This document shows positions 36,702 through 47,444 of a stretch of DNA of 54,735 bases, in pieces. Source of the stretch: Gemmatimonadota bacterium (GTDB lineage: Bacteria > Gemmatimonadota > Gemmatimonadetes > Gemmatimonadales > GWC2-71-9); assembly GCA_024641735.1 (NCBI GenBank), contig JAHECN010000004.1, positions 1 through 54,735 of the forward strand. Reading direction: 5' to 3'. The notes beneath the pieces were generated by a model. That model had not been told where the DNA came from. It was given only the letters and a program-made list of their open reading frames with translations, and ran no database searches. Within the stretch, counting starts at the first letter, position 1. Every line of letters begins with the position of its first letter. A program made the translations under genes and the position numbers.

Positions 36702-37603
36702 TCCAGTTCGAAGGGGTGGCCAAGAGCTACACGGGACTCATCAGCCGAAAGCGTGTTGATGCGCTCACCGATTTCTCCATCGAGATGTCGCGCGGCGAAG
36801 TCGTGGGGATTGCGGGACCAAACGGCGCGGGCAAGTCGACCATGATTTCGCTGATGATGGGCTTCCTGCAGCCGAATGCGGGACGGATCACCATCGACGG
36901 CAAGCCGGCACGCCAATGGATAGAAGGGAATGGCGTGGGATATCTCACCGAGCTGGTGAATCTCCCTGCCGGGTGGAAGGTGCCCGCCACGCTGCAGCGG
37001 ATGGCGGCGCTCTCCGGCGTACCGTCGGCGGAGATTGCCGCACGCAGCGCGACGATGCTGACGCGTCTCGGTTTGGACGAGCACGCGGCCAAGTCCGTCA
37101 AGCAACTCTCCAAGGGAAATCTGCAGCGGGTCGGCCTCGGGCAGGCGTTGGTCGGCGACTTCGAGCTGGTCGTGCTCGATGAGCCAACCCACGGACTCGA
37201 TCCGCTCTGGACGCAGCGCTTCCGCGATGTAGTTACCGAGCTCCGCCGGCCGGACCGATTGATCATCATCGCCTCACACAATCTCGATGAACTCGAGACG
37301 CTGGCCGATCGTGTCGCCATTCTGGATCATGGTCGGCTGCAGCGCGTCGTGACGCATCAGACCGAGGAGCGAAGCGAACAACTCGCCTGGCGCCTCGTGC
37401 TTGAGGGGAGCGTGGACGTGGCGGCTGTCATTCCTGGCGCCACGGCTGTCGCAGGCCGAGAGGGCACCTGGCGCTGCGTGGCCTCACGCCGGGAGTTGAG
37501 CCAGGGGCTCGGGGCACTCCTCGCCGGGGGCGCGGTGTTGGTCGAATGTGTCCCAGAGGAAGGTCGGTTGGAGTCCGCCTTCCGCGCGGCGGTGCAGCGA
37601 TGA
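36698..37603 (+). CDS. ABC transporter ATP-binding protein
   Basis: A 301-residue ATPase. Walker A is GPNGAGKST, the signature region is KQLSKGNLQRVGLGQAL (the ABC motif reads LSKGN rather than LSGGQ, as in ABC-2 exporters), Walker B is LVVLDEPTHGLDP, and the switch histidine is in ASHNLDELE. About 70 residues beyond the core resemble the extension found in NatA/CcmA-type exporters. It pairs with the next gene, a membrane permease. The cargo is unknown. Confidence 0.93.
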   Translation: MIQFEGVAKSYTGLISRKRVDALTDFSIEMSRGEVVGIAGPNGAGKSTMISLMMGFLQPNAGRITIDGKPARQWIEGNGVGYLTELVNLPAGWKVPATLQRMAALSGVPSAEIAARSATMLTRLGLDEHAAKSVKQLSKGNLQRVGLGQALVGDFELVVLDEPTHGLDPLWTQRFRDVVTELRRPDRLIIIASHNLDELETLADRVAILDHGRLQRVVTHQTEERSEQLAWRLVLEGSVDVAAVIPGATAVAGREGTWRCVASRRELSQGLGALLAGGAVLVECVPEEGRLESAFRAAVQR

Positions 37604-38322
37604 ATCGCGATCTCTCGAAGCTCCGCTATCTCCGCTACCACGCACTCGACGTGGCGAAGGCCCCGCTGTTGATCTTCGCGTTGGTGGCCGCCGGGTTGTG
37701 CGTCGTGCTCTGGCGTTTCTCGCTGAAGGAGAACGCCGTCGTTCCGGGCCCCGATGTCTTCCTGTCCATGACGCTCGCAGTGGTCCTGACGGTGGCCTGT
37801 CTGATGGCATCGGGTGGGGTGGCGGGCAATGACATCGCGCGCGGGTACTATCGCTCCTGGTTCAGCAAGCCGATGGCCCCGTGGTGGTTCTACTTCCAGC
37901 GCTGGGTGCTTGGCGGCCTCGCGGTGCTTTGCATCCCAGCATTTCTTGGTATCGGTTTGCAGCTGGCCTTCGGGAAGGGGACGGGACTGACGAGTGACGT
38001 GTTCGCGCAGACGGCCCTCGTCTACTTGCTCGTGGGCGGTACCGTGCTGTTGGCGTCCGTCTTCACGGCGCGTGATTGGTTGATCACCTTCTTCCTCACC
38101 TTCCTCCAGGCGCAACTCGAGAACGTCAGCCGAGTCATCGAGCTGCCGGCCGCCGCCGAGTGGATGCACCGTGTCCTCCCGCCGTACCAGATGGTGGGCG
38201 TGGGAAGCCCGCTGCCTGAGGGGCAGAAGCTCACCCATGTGATCCTCTACGGTGTCGCGATGGTGGTGATCGCGCTGGTTCTCTTCGAGAAGAAGCCACT
38301 CGGGAGCGGCGGGCGCGCGTGA
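37600..38322 (+). CDS. ABC-2 type membrane permease
   Basis: A 240-residue protein with six predicted membrane segments, starting after a short basic tail (RDLSKLRYLRYHALDVAKA). It has no periplasmic domain. The layout matches ABC-2 permease subunits that dimerise and work with the ATPase encoded immediately upstream, to which it is joined by a 4-base overlap. GTGA at 38319-38322 couples it to the peptidase gene. Confidence 0.85.
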   Translation: MNRDLSKLRYLRYHALDVAKAPLLIFALVAAGLCVVLWRFSLKENAVVPGPDVFLSMTLAVVLTVACLMASGGVAGNDIARGYYRSWFSKPMAPWWFYFQRWVLGGLAVLCIPAFLGIGLQLAFGKGTGLTSDVFAQTALVYLLVGGTVLLASVFTARDWLITFFLTFLQAQLENVSRVIELPAAAEWMHRVLPPYQMVGVGSPLPEGQKLTHVILYGVAMVVIALVLFEKKPLGSGGRA

Positions 38323-40949
38323 GCGCGCGTCCCACCGAGGGTCTGCATCGCGAGCAGCTCCCCAATGGGGTGACGCTGCTTGTCCAACGATGCCGGACCG
38401 CTCCCGCGGCTGCGTTGGTCACCCATGTGCGTGCCGGTTTCCTCGATGAGCCTGACGAGGTCGCCGGCATTTCCCATGTCCTCGAACACATGCTGTTCAA
38501 AGGCACGCCGCGACTCGGTCCCGGCGAGCTCGCCCAACAGACCAAGGCACTCGGCGGCTCCCTCAACGCCTACACCGCCTACGACCGGACGGTCTACTAC
38601 GCGTCGGTGCCCTCCCGCCATGCGTATCAAGCCTCGGCACTGCAAGCGGATCAGGTGCGGAATCCGCTCTTCGATGCGGACGAACTCCGTCGCGAACTCG
38701 GGGTGATCATCCAGGAGGCGCGGCGCAAACTCGACACTCCCGGTGCCGTCACTGGCGAAACGCTGCACGAGTTGCTCTACGTGCGGCACCGCATCCGGCG
38801 CTGGCGGATCGGTCATGAGGCGGTGCTCGAGCAATTCACGCGCGACCAGGTCGCCGCCTACCACCGTTCCCGCTACATCCCGTCCCGCACGATCGTCGCG
38901 ATGGTGAGCGACCTCGATCCGAGTGAAGCGCTCGCGGTCCTCGCGGCGCAGTGGGGCGATTGGAGCCTGCCGAGTGTCACGATTCCGACGGGACCGACGG
39001 ACAGCGCCACGGCACCCGGGACGGCACGCCGACTCGACGGTGACGTGGCACTCGCCGATCTCGCGATCGGTTGGCGCGGCGTCGGGCCGCTCGATCCGAT
39101 GGCGCCCGCACTGGGAGTGGCCGCGGCCATTCTGACTGGCGGCCGCGGTGCGCGGCTCTCCAGATTGCTGCGCGAGACTGGTCGTGTCGCGTCGATTGGG
39201 GCGGCGCATTATGGCACCACCGACGCCGATGGCCGGACGCCAGTCGGCGTCTTCACGGTGGGTGCGGAGTGCGAACCCCACCGCCTCCGTGAGACGCTGG
39301 ACGAGACCGCCTCCACCCTCCGAGCGTTGCGGGAGGTTGGGCCGACCGAGGAAGAGGTCACCCGCGCCCAGACGTTGATCCGCGCCAGGATGCAGCGGCA
39401 GTTCGAGCGTTTCGAGGCGCGCGCGACGGCGCTTGCCGCAGCGGAAGGGCTCGGCGACGTGACCCGGCTCGATCGGGATGAGGCCGATCTCCTCGCCGTC
39501 ACGCCCGCTGCCGTGCAGGACGCGGCCCAGCGTTATCTCGACCCGGCCGTCGCCTCGGCAGTGGCCTATCTGCCGACCACATCGGACCGCGTCTTTGACG
39601 ACGCCATGCTCCACGACGCGATGCAGGCGCCGGCACGCGCGATCACGCCGCTGGCACTCCCTGCGACACCGCCGGCCGCGCGACCCACGTCGCCCACAGC
39701 ACGGCGCCGGGCGCGTGAGCATGGCGTGCTGCATGTCGCCCATGCGGGCGTTGACCTCCTCGTCGCGCAGCACGGCGATGTGCCGCAGGTTGGGCTCTGG
39801 CTCTATCGCCCACGGCCTCGCGTCGCAGACCCGATGCAGGCGGGTCTCGATGCCTTGGGGATGCGCGCCCTGATGCGCGGCACCGCGCGTCTTGAGGCCG
39901 CACAACTCGCGGTGGCGTTCGAGTCGCTCGGTGGCGTGCTCTCGTCCTCCGTGGGAGCGGATACCATCGGGATCGGGACGACGGTGTTGCAGGAACATCT
40001 CCCCGTCGCGACGCGCCTGCTCATGGAAACGCTGCAGCGGCCGCGCCTCGACGACGACGGCATTCGGATCGAGCGCGATCTGCTCCTCGATGACGCCCGT
40101 GCGGTGGCCGACGACATGGTCCGGTTTCCGTTCCAACTCGTGCTCGGCCAGGCGTTCGGCGACATCGGCTACGGAGCGCCGGCTTTTGGCACGCCAGATT
40201 CGCTGCGGACCTTTGACGCGGAGCGGGTGCGTGCCTGGCACCGGGAGTTCGCCGAGCGCGGACCGACGACGGTCGTGGCCGTCGGGGCAATGGACCCCGA
40301 GCATCTCGCCGACCTGCTCCTGCCGGAATTGGAATCGTTGATCGGGGAGGCGCCGACGCAGGACGTGCGTCCGCACGGGACGGAGCAACTGCAGTTCGGC
40401 GTTCGGCAGGCGACGCGCGAGCGGAAGCAGGCCGCGTTGGCGATGCTCTTTCCTGGTCCGAGTCGACAAGCACCGGAGCGCTACGCGGCCGAAGTCTGGG
40501 CCTCGATCGCCGGCGGACTCGGCGGGCGTCTCTTCGAGTCACTCCGGAGCGCACGTTCGCTCGCGTACACGGTGATGGCCTCCTCCTGGCAACGTCTGGA
40601 AGCTGGTGCACTGCTGACCTACATCGCCATGGCACCGGAACGGCTGGAGGAGGCGCGCGACGCGATGCTCGAGGAACTGGCGCAATTCCGAGATGCTCCC
40701 CCAACCGTCGAGGAGTTGCACCGCGCGACCGCGATGTTGGCGGGACAGGCCGAAGTGGCCCGCCAATCGGCTGCCGCCGTGGCCGGCGAGATCGCCGATG
40801 CCTGGTTGGTCGGTGCGGGACTGATCGAGCTTGCGGATCCCGGGGCACCCTATCGGGCAGTCACCGCCGACGAGGTGCAGGCGATCGCGGCCGCGTTCGA
40901 GCCGGCGCGGCGGTGTGAAGGCGTCGTTTCGCCCGGGGGATCTGAGTAG
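38319..40949 (+). CDS. M16-family zinc peptidase, tandem domains
   Basis: An 876-residue protein with two M16 halves. The first half is catalytic: HVLEH at residues 53-57 gives the inverted zinc motif and Glu133 in VIIQEARR is the third ligand. The second half (about 460-870) lacks the motif and is the usual inactive partner domain. No signal peptide is evident, so it may act in the cytoplasm, although many relatives are periplasmic. Start GTG 38319 overlaps the permease stop. Pairing of M16 peptidases with exporters suggests processing of an exported peptide, but no precursor gene is visible. Confidence 0.92.
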   Translation: MSARPTEGLHREQLPNGVTLLVQRCRTAPAAALVTHVRAGFLDEPDEVAGISHVLEHMLFKGTPRLGPGELAQQTKALGGSLNAYTAYDRTVYYASVPSRHAYQASALQADQVRNPLFDADELRRELGVIIQEARRKLDTPGAVTGETLHELLYVRHRIRRWRIGHEAVLEQFTRDQVAAYHRSRYIPSRTIVAMVSDLDPSEALAVLAAQWGDWSLPSVTIPTGPTDSATAPGTARRLDGDVALADLAIGWRGVGPLDPMAPALGVAAAILTGGRGARLSRLLRETGRVASIGAAHYGTTDADGRTPVGVFTVGAECEPHRLRETLDETASTLRALREVGPTEEEVTRAQTLIRARMQRQFERFEARATALAAAEGLGDVTRLDRDEADLLAVTPAAVQDAAQRYLDPAVASAVAYLPTTSDRVFDDAMLHDAMQAPARAITPLALPATPPAARPTSPTARRRAREHGVLHVAHAGVDLLVAQHGDVPQVGLWLYRPRPRVADPMQAGLDALGMRALMRGTARLEAAQLAVAFESLGGVLSSSVGADTIGIGTTVLQEHLPVATRLLMETLQRPRLDDDGIRIERDLLLDDARAVADDMVRFPFQLVLGQAFGDIGYGAPAFGTPDSLRTFDAERVRAWHREFAERGPTTVVAVGAMDPEHLADLLLPELESLIGEAPTQDVRPHGTEQLQFGVRQATRERKQAALAMLFPGPSRQAPERYAAEVWASIAGGLGGRLFESLRSARSLAYTVMASSWQRLEAGALLTYIAMAPERLEEARDAMLEELAQFRDAPPTVEELHRATAMLAGQAEVARQSAAAVAGEIADAWLVGAGLIELADPGAPYRAVTADEVQAIAAAFEPARRCEGVVSPGGSE

Positions 40950-40958
40950 CTTCCGGGC

Positions 40959-41504
40959 ATGTCCGAGTCGAACCGCCCCGTGACCCGCCAGTCCGGGATT
41001 TCCGCTGCTGATGTGATCACCTTGATCCGTCTGCCACTCGCCGTGGCTTTCCCCTTTGCCAGTGGCGCGACTGAACGGATCGTCCTGCTCGGACTCGCCG
41101 CCGTGACCGATCTCGGCGATGGCGTCGTGGCACGACGCTTTGGCGGGTCACGATTCGGCGCGGTGCTCGATCCGATCGTCGACAAGCTGTTCATGGCGTC
41201 GGCGTTTGGTGTCGTGCTCTTCTCGGGCGCGCTCGAGTGGTGGGAAGTCACGGCGCTCCTGATCCGGGATATCGTCCTGTCGCTCGCCTTCTTCGCGACC
41301 CTTGCCACCGACCGTGGCGGGACCGCTGTGCCAGCACGCCTCGGTGGGAAGGCCGTCACGCTGTTGCAACTCATGACATTGCTGGCCTTCATTCTGGAGT
41401 CACCGTTCCTGCGACCCCTCGCGTGGGCGACCGCTGCGGTCGCACTCTATGCGATCTACGACTACAACCAGCCCTTCTTCAGGAAGCTCAAGTCCAATGA
41501 CTGA
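40959..41504 (+). CDS. CDP-alcohol phosphatidyltransferase
   Basis: A 181-residue membrane enzyme. The diagnostic motif D-x2-D-G-x2-A-R-x8-G-x3-D-x3-D is complete: Asp51, Asp54, Gly55, Ala58, Arg59, Gly67, Asp71 and Asp75. Such enzymes move a phosphatidyl group from CDP-diacylglycerol to an alcohol acceptor to form phospholipid headgroups. Its size resembles PgsA or a short relative, but the acceptor cannot be told. It follows the M16 gene after nine bases and overlaps the OsmC gene by 8. Confidence 0.9.
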   Translation: MSESNRPVTRQSGISAADVITLIRLPLAVAFPFASGATERIVLLGLAAVTDLGDGVVARRFGGSRFGAVLDPIVDKLFMASAFGVVLFSGALEWWEVTALLIRDIVLSLAFFATLATDRGGTAVPARLGGKAVTLLQLMTLLAFILESPFLRPLAWATAAVALYAIYDYNQPFFRKLKSND

Positions 41505-41913
41505 TCCAACTCTGCGCCAAGCGCATCTGGAGTGGAGCGGCGACGCCCGCTTCACCGTGACGGCCCCCAGCGGCCATACCTATCTCCTCGATGGTGACGG
41601 CAAGGAGGCGGCAGGGCCGATGGTCATGCTGTTGTCCGCGATGGGGGGCTGTTCCGGGATGGACGTCGTCCCGATTCTGCAGAAGATGCAGGTCGGCTTG
41701 ACCAAGTGTCATGTCGACGTGAGTGGCTGGCGCCTGGAGGAGCACCCGAAGCGCTATCACCGCGCCATGCTCACCTTCACGCTGGCCGGTGAAGGGTTGA
41801 CGCAGGCCAAGGCGGATCGCGCCGTGGAACTCAGCGTGACCAAGTATTGCTCGGTGATGCTCTCCCTCAATCCCGACATTGTCATCGAGACCAAGGTGAT
41901 CGTCGAAGAGTGA
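41497..41913 (+). CDS. OsmC/Ohr-family protein
   Basis: A 138-residue protein with the OsmC fold. The two conserved cysteines are in MGGCSGMDV and TKYCSVMLSLN. Family members reduce organic hydroperoxides through these cysteines; this one resembles the YhfA-like subgroup, for which the substrate is uncertain. It ends the plus-strand run and is followed by a strong terminator. Confidence 0.9.
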   Translation: MTDPTLRQAHLEWSGDARFTVTAPSGHTYLLDGDGKEAAGPMVMLLSAMGGCSGMDVVPILQKMQVGLTKCHVDVSGWRLEEHPKRYHRAMLTFTLAGEGLTQAKADRAVELSVTKYCSVMLSLNPDIVIETKVIVEE

Positions 41914-41920
41914 ATGCACA

Positions 41921-41948
41921 AAGACCGGCCCCCGAGGGGGCCGGTCTT
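41921..41948. terminator. Strong bidirectional hairpin after the OsmC gene
   Basis: AAGACCGGCCCCC at 41921-41933 pairs perfectly with 41936-41948, 13 base pairs. It is 8 bases after the OsmC stop and lies before the convergent small gene's stop (41980), so it can end both transcripts. The flanking runs of A and T are short. Confidence 0.85.
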
Positions 41949-41979
41949 CGCGTGCCGCTCGTGGTGCGAGAGGAACGTC

Positions 41980-42291
41980 TTACGCTGTGGCGTCCGCCGT
42001 GGCGGTCGCGACTTCGTTCGTGCCTTCCACTTCCGTGTCCGCCGCCGGGTGACGCGTCACAGGCTGGCAGAAACGCTCGCCGAGCACACGCAACTGTGAC
42101 TGCTGCTCACCGGAGAGCTCCGGATAGCGATCGGCAACATACTGCATGGTATCGTCCATCCATTCCTTTTGGTGCTCCGGGGCGGCTTCGAGCACGCCGC
42201 AGCGGAGGATATGGCTGAACAGCTCATCCCGTGCCGAGTCAAACGCCGTAGGCATTGCCGGAGGACGGGGGGCCGTTTTCTTCTTGGTCAT
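41980..42291 (-). CDS. Small protein of unknown function
   Basis: A 103-residue soluble protein: a basic N-terminal tail (MTKKKTAPRPP), a helical middle (about 15-75, FDSARDELFSHILRCGVLEA and ELSGEQQSQLRVLGERF) and an acidic, Thr/Ala-rich tail. No family recognised. GGGAAGG before ATG 42291 supports translation. It converges on the OsmC gene and is divergent from the DsbA-like gene. Coding is likely but not certain. Confidence 0.65.
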   Translation of the reverse strand: MTKKKTAPRPPAMPTAFDSARDELFSHILRCGVLEAAPEHQKEWMDDTMQYVADRYPELSGEQQSQLRVLGERFCQPVTRHPAADTEVEGTNEVATATADATA

Positions 42292-42435
42292 TCGCCTTCC
42301 CTAATCGTTGCTGGGGGCGACATTGCCCCCGTATCCATTCCCTCTGGATCCCCATAATATAGCGAAACCGTTGCCCTTGAAGCAATTGGACCCCCTCGTT
42401 CCCTCCGGAAATCACGTTAGATTGCACCCCGTCGC

Positions 42436-42530
42436 CCCCCAACGCGTGGGGGATGCGGGCGCGGATCACCAGTAAAACCGCGCGTTCGCCGAGCCGGCCC
42501 CGAGGGGCCCCGCGCTCGCCGGTGAGCGCG
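42436..42530 (+). other. Structured 5' leader of the DsbA-like gene
   Basis: Three inverted repeats stand in a row in the 251-base gap before ATG 42543: CCCCCA/TGGGGG (42436-42452), GGCCCC/GGGGCC (42496-42509) and CGCGCTC/GAGCGCG (42511-42530). The last ends only 12 bases from the start codon. None has a U-tract. They could be ordinary GC-rich noise or a folded leader affecting translation. No known riboswitch pattern is recognised. Confidence 0.45.
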
Positions 42531-42542
42531 TCCGAGGATGCC

Positions 42543-43232
42543 ATGGCGCAGGGACAGAAGCCGTTCTATCTCGCACTTGGGGCCGTCGCGGTCGTAGGCG
42601 CGCTCTTTCTCGTTTCGCGCGTCATGGGGGTGGGAGCGGTCTCGATCCCGGCCAACGTGACCGTGATGCCGGCCGACACCAGCGGCTTTCGCGGCTACCT
42701 CTTGGGGTCGGAGAACGCTCCCATTGAGGTGTCGGAATACGCGGACTTCACCTGTCCGGGCTGCGCCGCCTTTGCCACCGTACAGTTTCCCGACGTCAAG
42801 GCACGGCTGATCGAGACGGGCAAGATCCGCTTCCGGTACCGGGACTTCCCGCTCGAGGGCGGAATTCACCAGCATTCACGCGTGGCCGCCCACGCAGTCG
42901 CCTGTGCCAACGATCAGGACAAGTTCTGGGTGATGGAGCCTGAGGTCTACCGCCGCCAGCCGGAATGGGCGATGAAGGGCAGCGCGATGGGTATCCTGGA
43001 AGAGATCGCGAAGGGGGCCGGACTCGATACCGGTGTCTGGATGGACTGCATGAAGTCCGCCAAGTATGCCGGTCGCATTCAGGCCTCGTTGGAGGAAGGC
43101 GGACGCTTGGGTATCCAGTCGACGCCAAGCTTTCTGATCGGTGGTCGGATCTACGCTGGCATGAATTCGGATGACATGGTCCGCTTGGTGGACTCGCTCA
43201 TTCTGGCGCAGTCCGGCACGCCGGCGCGATGA
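42543..43232 (+). CDS. Membrane-anchored DsbA-like thioredoxin
   Basis: A 229-residue protein with one N-terminal membrane segment (about 8-27) and a periplasmic DsbA/DsbG-type thioredoxin fold. The redox motif is FTCPGC with Cys71 and Cys74, and the cis-proline loop is QSTPSFLIGG near 195. CPxC proteins of this group oxidise or isomerise disulfides outside the cytoplasm. It could supply oxidising power to apocytochromes or the cysteine-rich protein at 32.4 kb, but that is inference. Its stop overlaps the kup start as ATGA. Confidence 0.9.
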   Translation: MAQGQKPFYLALGAVAVVGALFLVSRVMGVGAVSIPANVTVMPADTSGFRGYLLGSENAPIEVSEYADFTCPGCAAFATVQFPDVKARLIETGKIRFRYRDFPLEGGIHQHSRVAAHAVACANDQDKFWVMEPEVYRRQPEWAMKGSAMGILEEIAKGAGLDTGVWMDCMKSAKYAGRIQASLEEGGRLGIQSTPSFLIGGRIYAGMNSDDMVRLVDSLILAQSGTPAR

Positions 43233-45160
43233 GCCACGCTGATCGCAAACCTCCCGAGGGCAAGGCGCTGGCTGGCCTTGCCCTCGCTGCGCTTGGCGTG
43301 GTGTATGGCGACATCGGCACGTCACCGCTCTACGCGCTCAAGGAGTGCTTCGGCGGACCGCACGCCGTCGCCCTGACCCACGACAACGTCCTCGGCGTCC
43401 TCTCGCTGATCTTCTGGTCGCTGAATTTCGTGGTCTCGTGGAAGTACATCTCGCTGGTGATGCGCGCGGACAACCGCGGCGAGGGCGGCATTCTCGCGCT
43501 CCTGGCGCTGGTGCGGCCGGGCGGGGAAGCGAAGGGACGTGGCTTCCTGCTGATGGTCGGCCTCTTCGGGGCCGCGTTGCTCTACGGCGATGGAGTCATC
43601 ACGCCGGCGATCTCCGTCCTTGGCGCGATTGAAGGCCTCGAAGTGGCAACGCCGATCTTCAAGGCCTGGGTCGTGCCGATCGCCATGCTGATCATTACCG
43701 CGCTCTTTGCCGTGCAGCGGCATGGCACCGCCGGGATCGGCAAGATCTTCGGACCGGTAACGACGCTCTACTTCGTGGTGATCGCGGTCCTGGGTGTCCG
43801 CGGGATCTTCCTGAATCCGGAAGTCTTGCACGCGCTGAATCCCTACTACGCTGTCGACTTCTTCATTCGTGAGCAGTTACACGGGTTGGTCGTCCTTGCG
43901 GCCGTGGTCCTCGTGATCACCGGTGGCGAGGCGTTGTATGCCGACATGGGACATATCGGTCCAGTCCCCATCCGGTTGGCATGGTTTGGGGTCGTGTTGC
44001 CGGCGTTGGCGCTCAACTACTTCGGGCAGGGCGCGTTGCTCCTCTCCGATCCCACGACCGTCAGCAACCCGTTCTATCTGCTCGCGCCGGATTGGGCAAC
44101 CTATCCCTTGGTCATCATCGCCACCGGTGCGGCGGTCGTCGCCTCACAGGCGTTGATCTCGGGAGCCTTCTCGCTGACCCAGCAGGCGATGCAGCTCGGC
44201 TTTGCCCCGCGGATGCGGTTGATCCACACCTCGCGCACGGAAATCGGTCAGATCTACATGCCGGGCGTGAACTGGGCCCTCTGGGCCGCGTGTATCGCAC
44301 TCGTCTTGGCGTTTCGGTCGTCGTCCGCCCTCGCCGCCACCTATGGGGTGGCCGTCACCGGAACCATGTTGACCACCTCGATTCTCTTCTCGGTCGTGAT
44401 GCGTCGACTCTGGAAGTGGCCGATGTGGCGGGTCGTGGCGATCACGTCTGCCTTTGTCTTGGTGGATGTTGCCTTCCTCAGCGCGAATCTGCTGAAGATT
44501 CCTGATGGCGGCTGGTTCCCGCTCGTCGCGGCCGGCGTTATCTACTTGCTGATGAGTACCTGGAAGGCCGGGAAGTCCCAGATCAGCGAGATCCAGAAAG
44601 GCTCCTCCTTGCCGCTTGATCTCTTCGTGCCGGACATCGCCAAGCGGAAGCCGCACCGCGTCTCCGGGGTGGCGGTGGTGCTGAGCTCGATCCCGAATGT
44701 CGCCCCACCGGTCTTGTTGCATCACTTGAAGCACAACAAGGTGCTGCATCAGCAGGTGATCATGATGACGATCGTCTCGCTCGAAATTCCGCAGGTGGAC
44801 GACGCCACGCGGGTGAAGGTGAGCGACAAGGGCGAAGGCTTCGTGCAAATCATCGCCGAGTACGGCTTCCTGGAGACGCCGAACGTCGCGCACATTTTGG
44901 CGCTCGCCGCCGAGCAGATGCCGGCTCCGACGGAGGGGAAGGTCCCTGCGCTCAAGCTGCATGAGGTGACGTTCTACCTCGGGCGGGAAACGCTCGTCAT
45001 CGCGCCGCGGAAGAAGCGGAAGCCAAGCGACTTGCAGCTGATGCCGGCCTGGCGTGCGCGCCTCTTCTCGGTGATGACTCGTAACGCGCAGAGCGCCGCG
45101 GCATACTTCGGCCTGCCGCCCAATCGGGTGGTGGAGTTGGGGGCGCAGCTCCAAGTCTGA
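43229..45160 (+). CDS. kup: Potassium uptake protein, Kup family
   Basis: A 643-residue K+/H+ symporter of the KUP/HAK family. It opens with ALAALGVVYGDIGTSPLYALKE, the family signature, has twelve hydrophobic segments over residues 15-430 including DNRGEGGILALLALV and GDGVITPAISVLGAIEGLE, and a soluble C-terminal domain of about 170 residues. Length and order are typical. It follows the DsbA-like gene with a 4-base overlap and ends at inverted-repeat element E7. Confidence 0.95.
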   Translation: MSHADRKPPEGKALAGLALAALGVVYGDIGTSPLYALKECFGGPHAVALTHDNVLGVLSLIFWSLNFVVSWKYISLVMRADNRGEGGILALLALVRPGGEAKGRGFLLMVGLFGAALLYGDGVITPAISVLGAIEGLEVATPIFKAWVVPIAMLIITALFAVQRHGTAGIGKIFGPVTTLYFVVIAVLGVRGIFLNPEVLHALNPYYAVDFFIREQLHGLVVLAAVVLVITGGEALYADMGHIGPVPIRLAWFGVVLPALALNYFGQGALLLSDPTTVSNPFYLLAPDWATYPLVIIATGAAVVASQALISGAFSLTQQAMQLGFAPRMRLIHTSRTEIGQIYMPGVNWALWAACIALVLAFRSSSALAATYGVAVTGTMLTTSILFSVVMRRLWKWPMWRVVAITSAFVLVDVAFLSANLLKIPDGGWFPLVAAGVIYLLMSTWKAGKSQISEIQKGSSLPLDLFVPDIAKRKPHRVSGVAVVLSSIPNVAPPVLLHHLKHNKVLHQQVIMMTIVSLEIPQVDDATRVKVSDKGEGFVQIIAEYGFLETPNVAHILALAAEQMPAPTEGKVPALKLHEVTFYLGRETLVIAPRKKRKPSDLQLMPAWRARLFSVMTRNAQSAAAYFGLPPNRVVELGAQLQV

Positions 45161-45176
45161 AGCCTGAAGAGAAACG

Positions 45177-45271
45177 AGTCGTTAGTCGTGAGTCGCGAGA
45201 GCGAAGAGGCCGGCATCCCGATGGGGGGCCGGCCTTTCACCTTCTAGCGACTCACGACTCACGACTAACGA

Positions 45272-45273
<2 letters not shown>
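45177..45273. repeat. Low-complexity inverted-repeat element E7 with inner hairpin
   Basis: A perfect 19-base arm, AGTCGTTAGTCGTGAGTCG at 45177-45195, is complemented at 45255-45273. Nested inside is a separate hairpin, AGGCCGGC (45207-45214) with GCCGGCCT (45228-45235) followed by TT. It lies between the convergent kup and acs genes, and the right arm reaches the acs stop codon. This is the clearest case of an outer low-complexity stem around an inner terminator-like stem. Confidence 0.88.
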
Positions 45274-47218
<1,945 letters not shown>

Positions 47219-47260
47219 GGCGGAGCCGGGGATGTGAGGGAAGAAGAAAAGTAACGTGAA

Positions 47261-47347
47261 CCGAGAGACGAGATAGGAGAAAGGAGAAGGCGGTCAAGAA
47301 TTGGGGCCAACCCTCTTCTCTCCGCTCTCTTCTCTCCTCTCTCCTTG
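47261..47347. repeat. Low-complexity inverted-repeat element E8 (GA/CT arms)
   Basis: A purine-rich left arm (about 47261-47293, GAGATAGGAGAAAGGAGAAG words) faces a pyrimidine-rich right arm (about 47310-47347, CTCTTCTCTCC words) around GGGGCCAACC. Pairing is long but imperfect. Unlike the other eight, it lies between divergent genes (acs and the STAS gene), upstream of both. Confidence 0.65.
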
Positions 47348-47444
47348 GACTGTCAACTTTTCATACACCCACCCCCTTCCGCCGTTTGGCAGACCTCTTG
47401 CTCTTGCTCTCCACCATGATGCACACCGACCGGGCTGGAGGCCC

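Noticed and set aside
47301-47444. Longer STAS protein starting within element E8
   Set aside because: The extra 48 residues are encoded by the pyrimidine arm and have no STAS similarity; ATG 47445 has a ribosome site.
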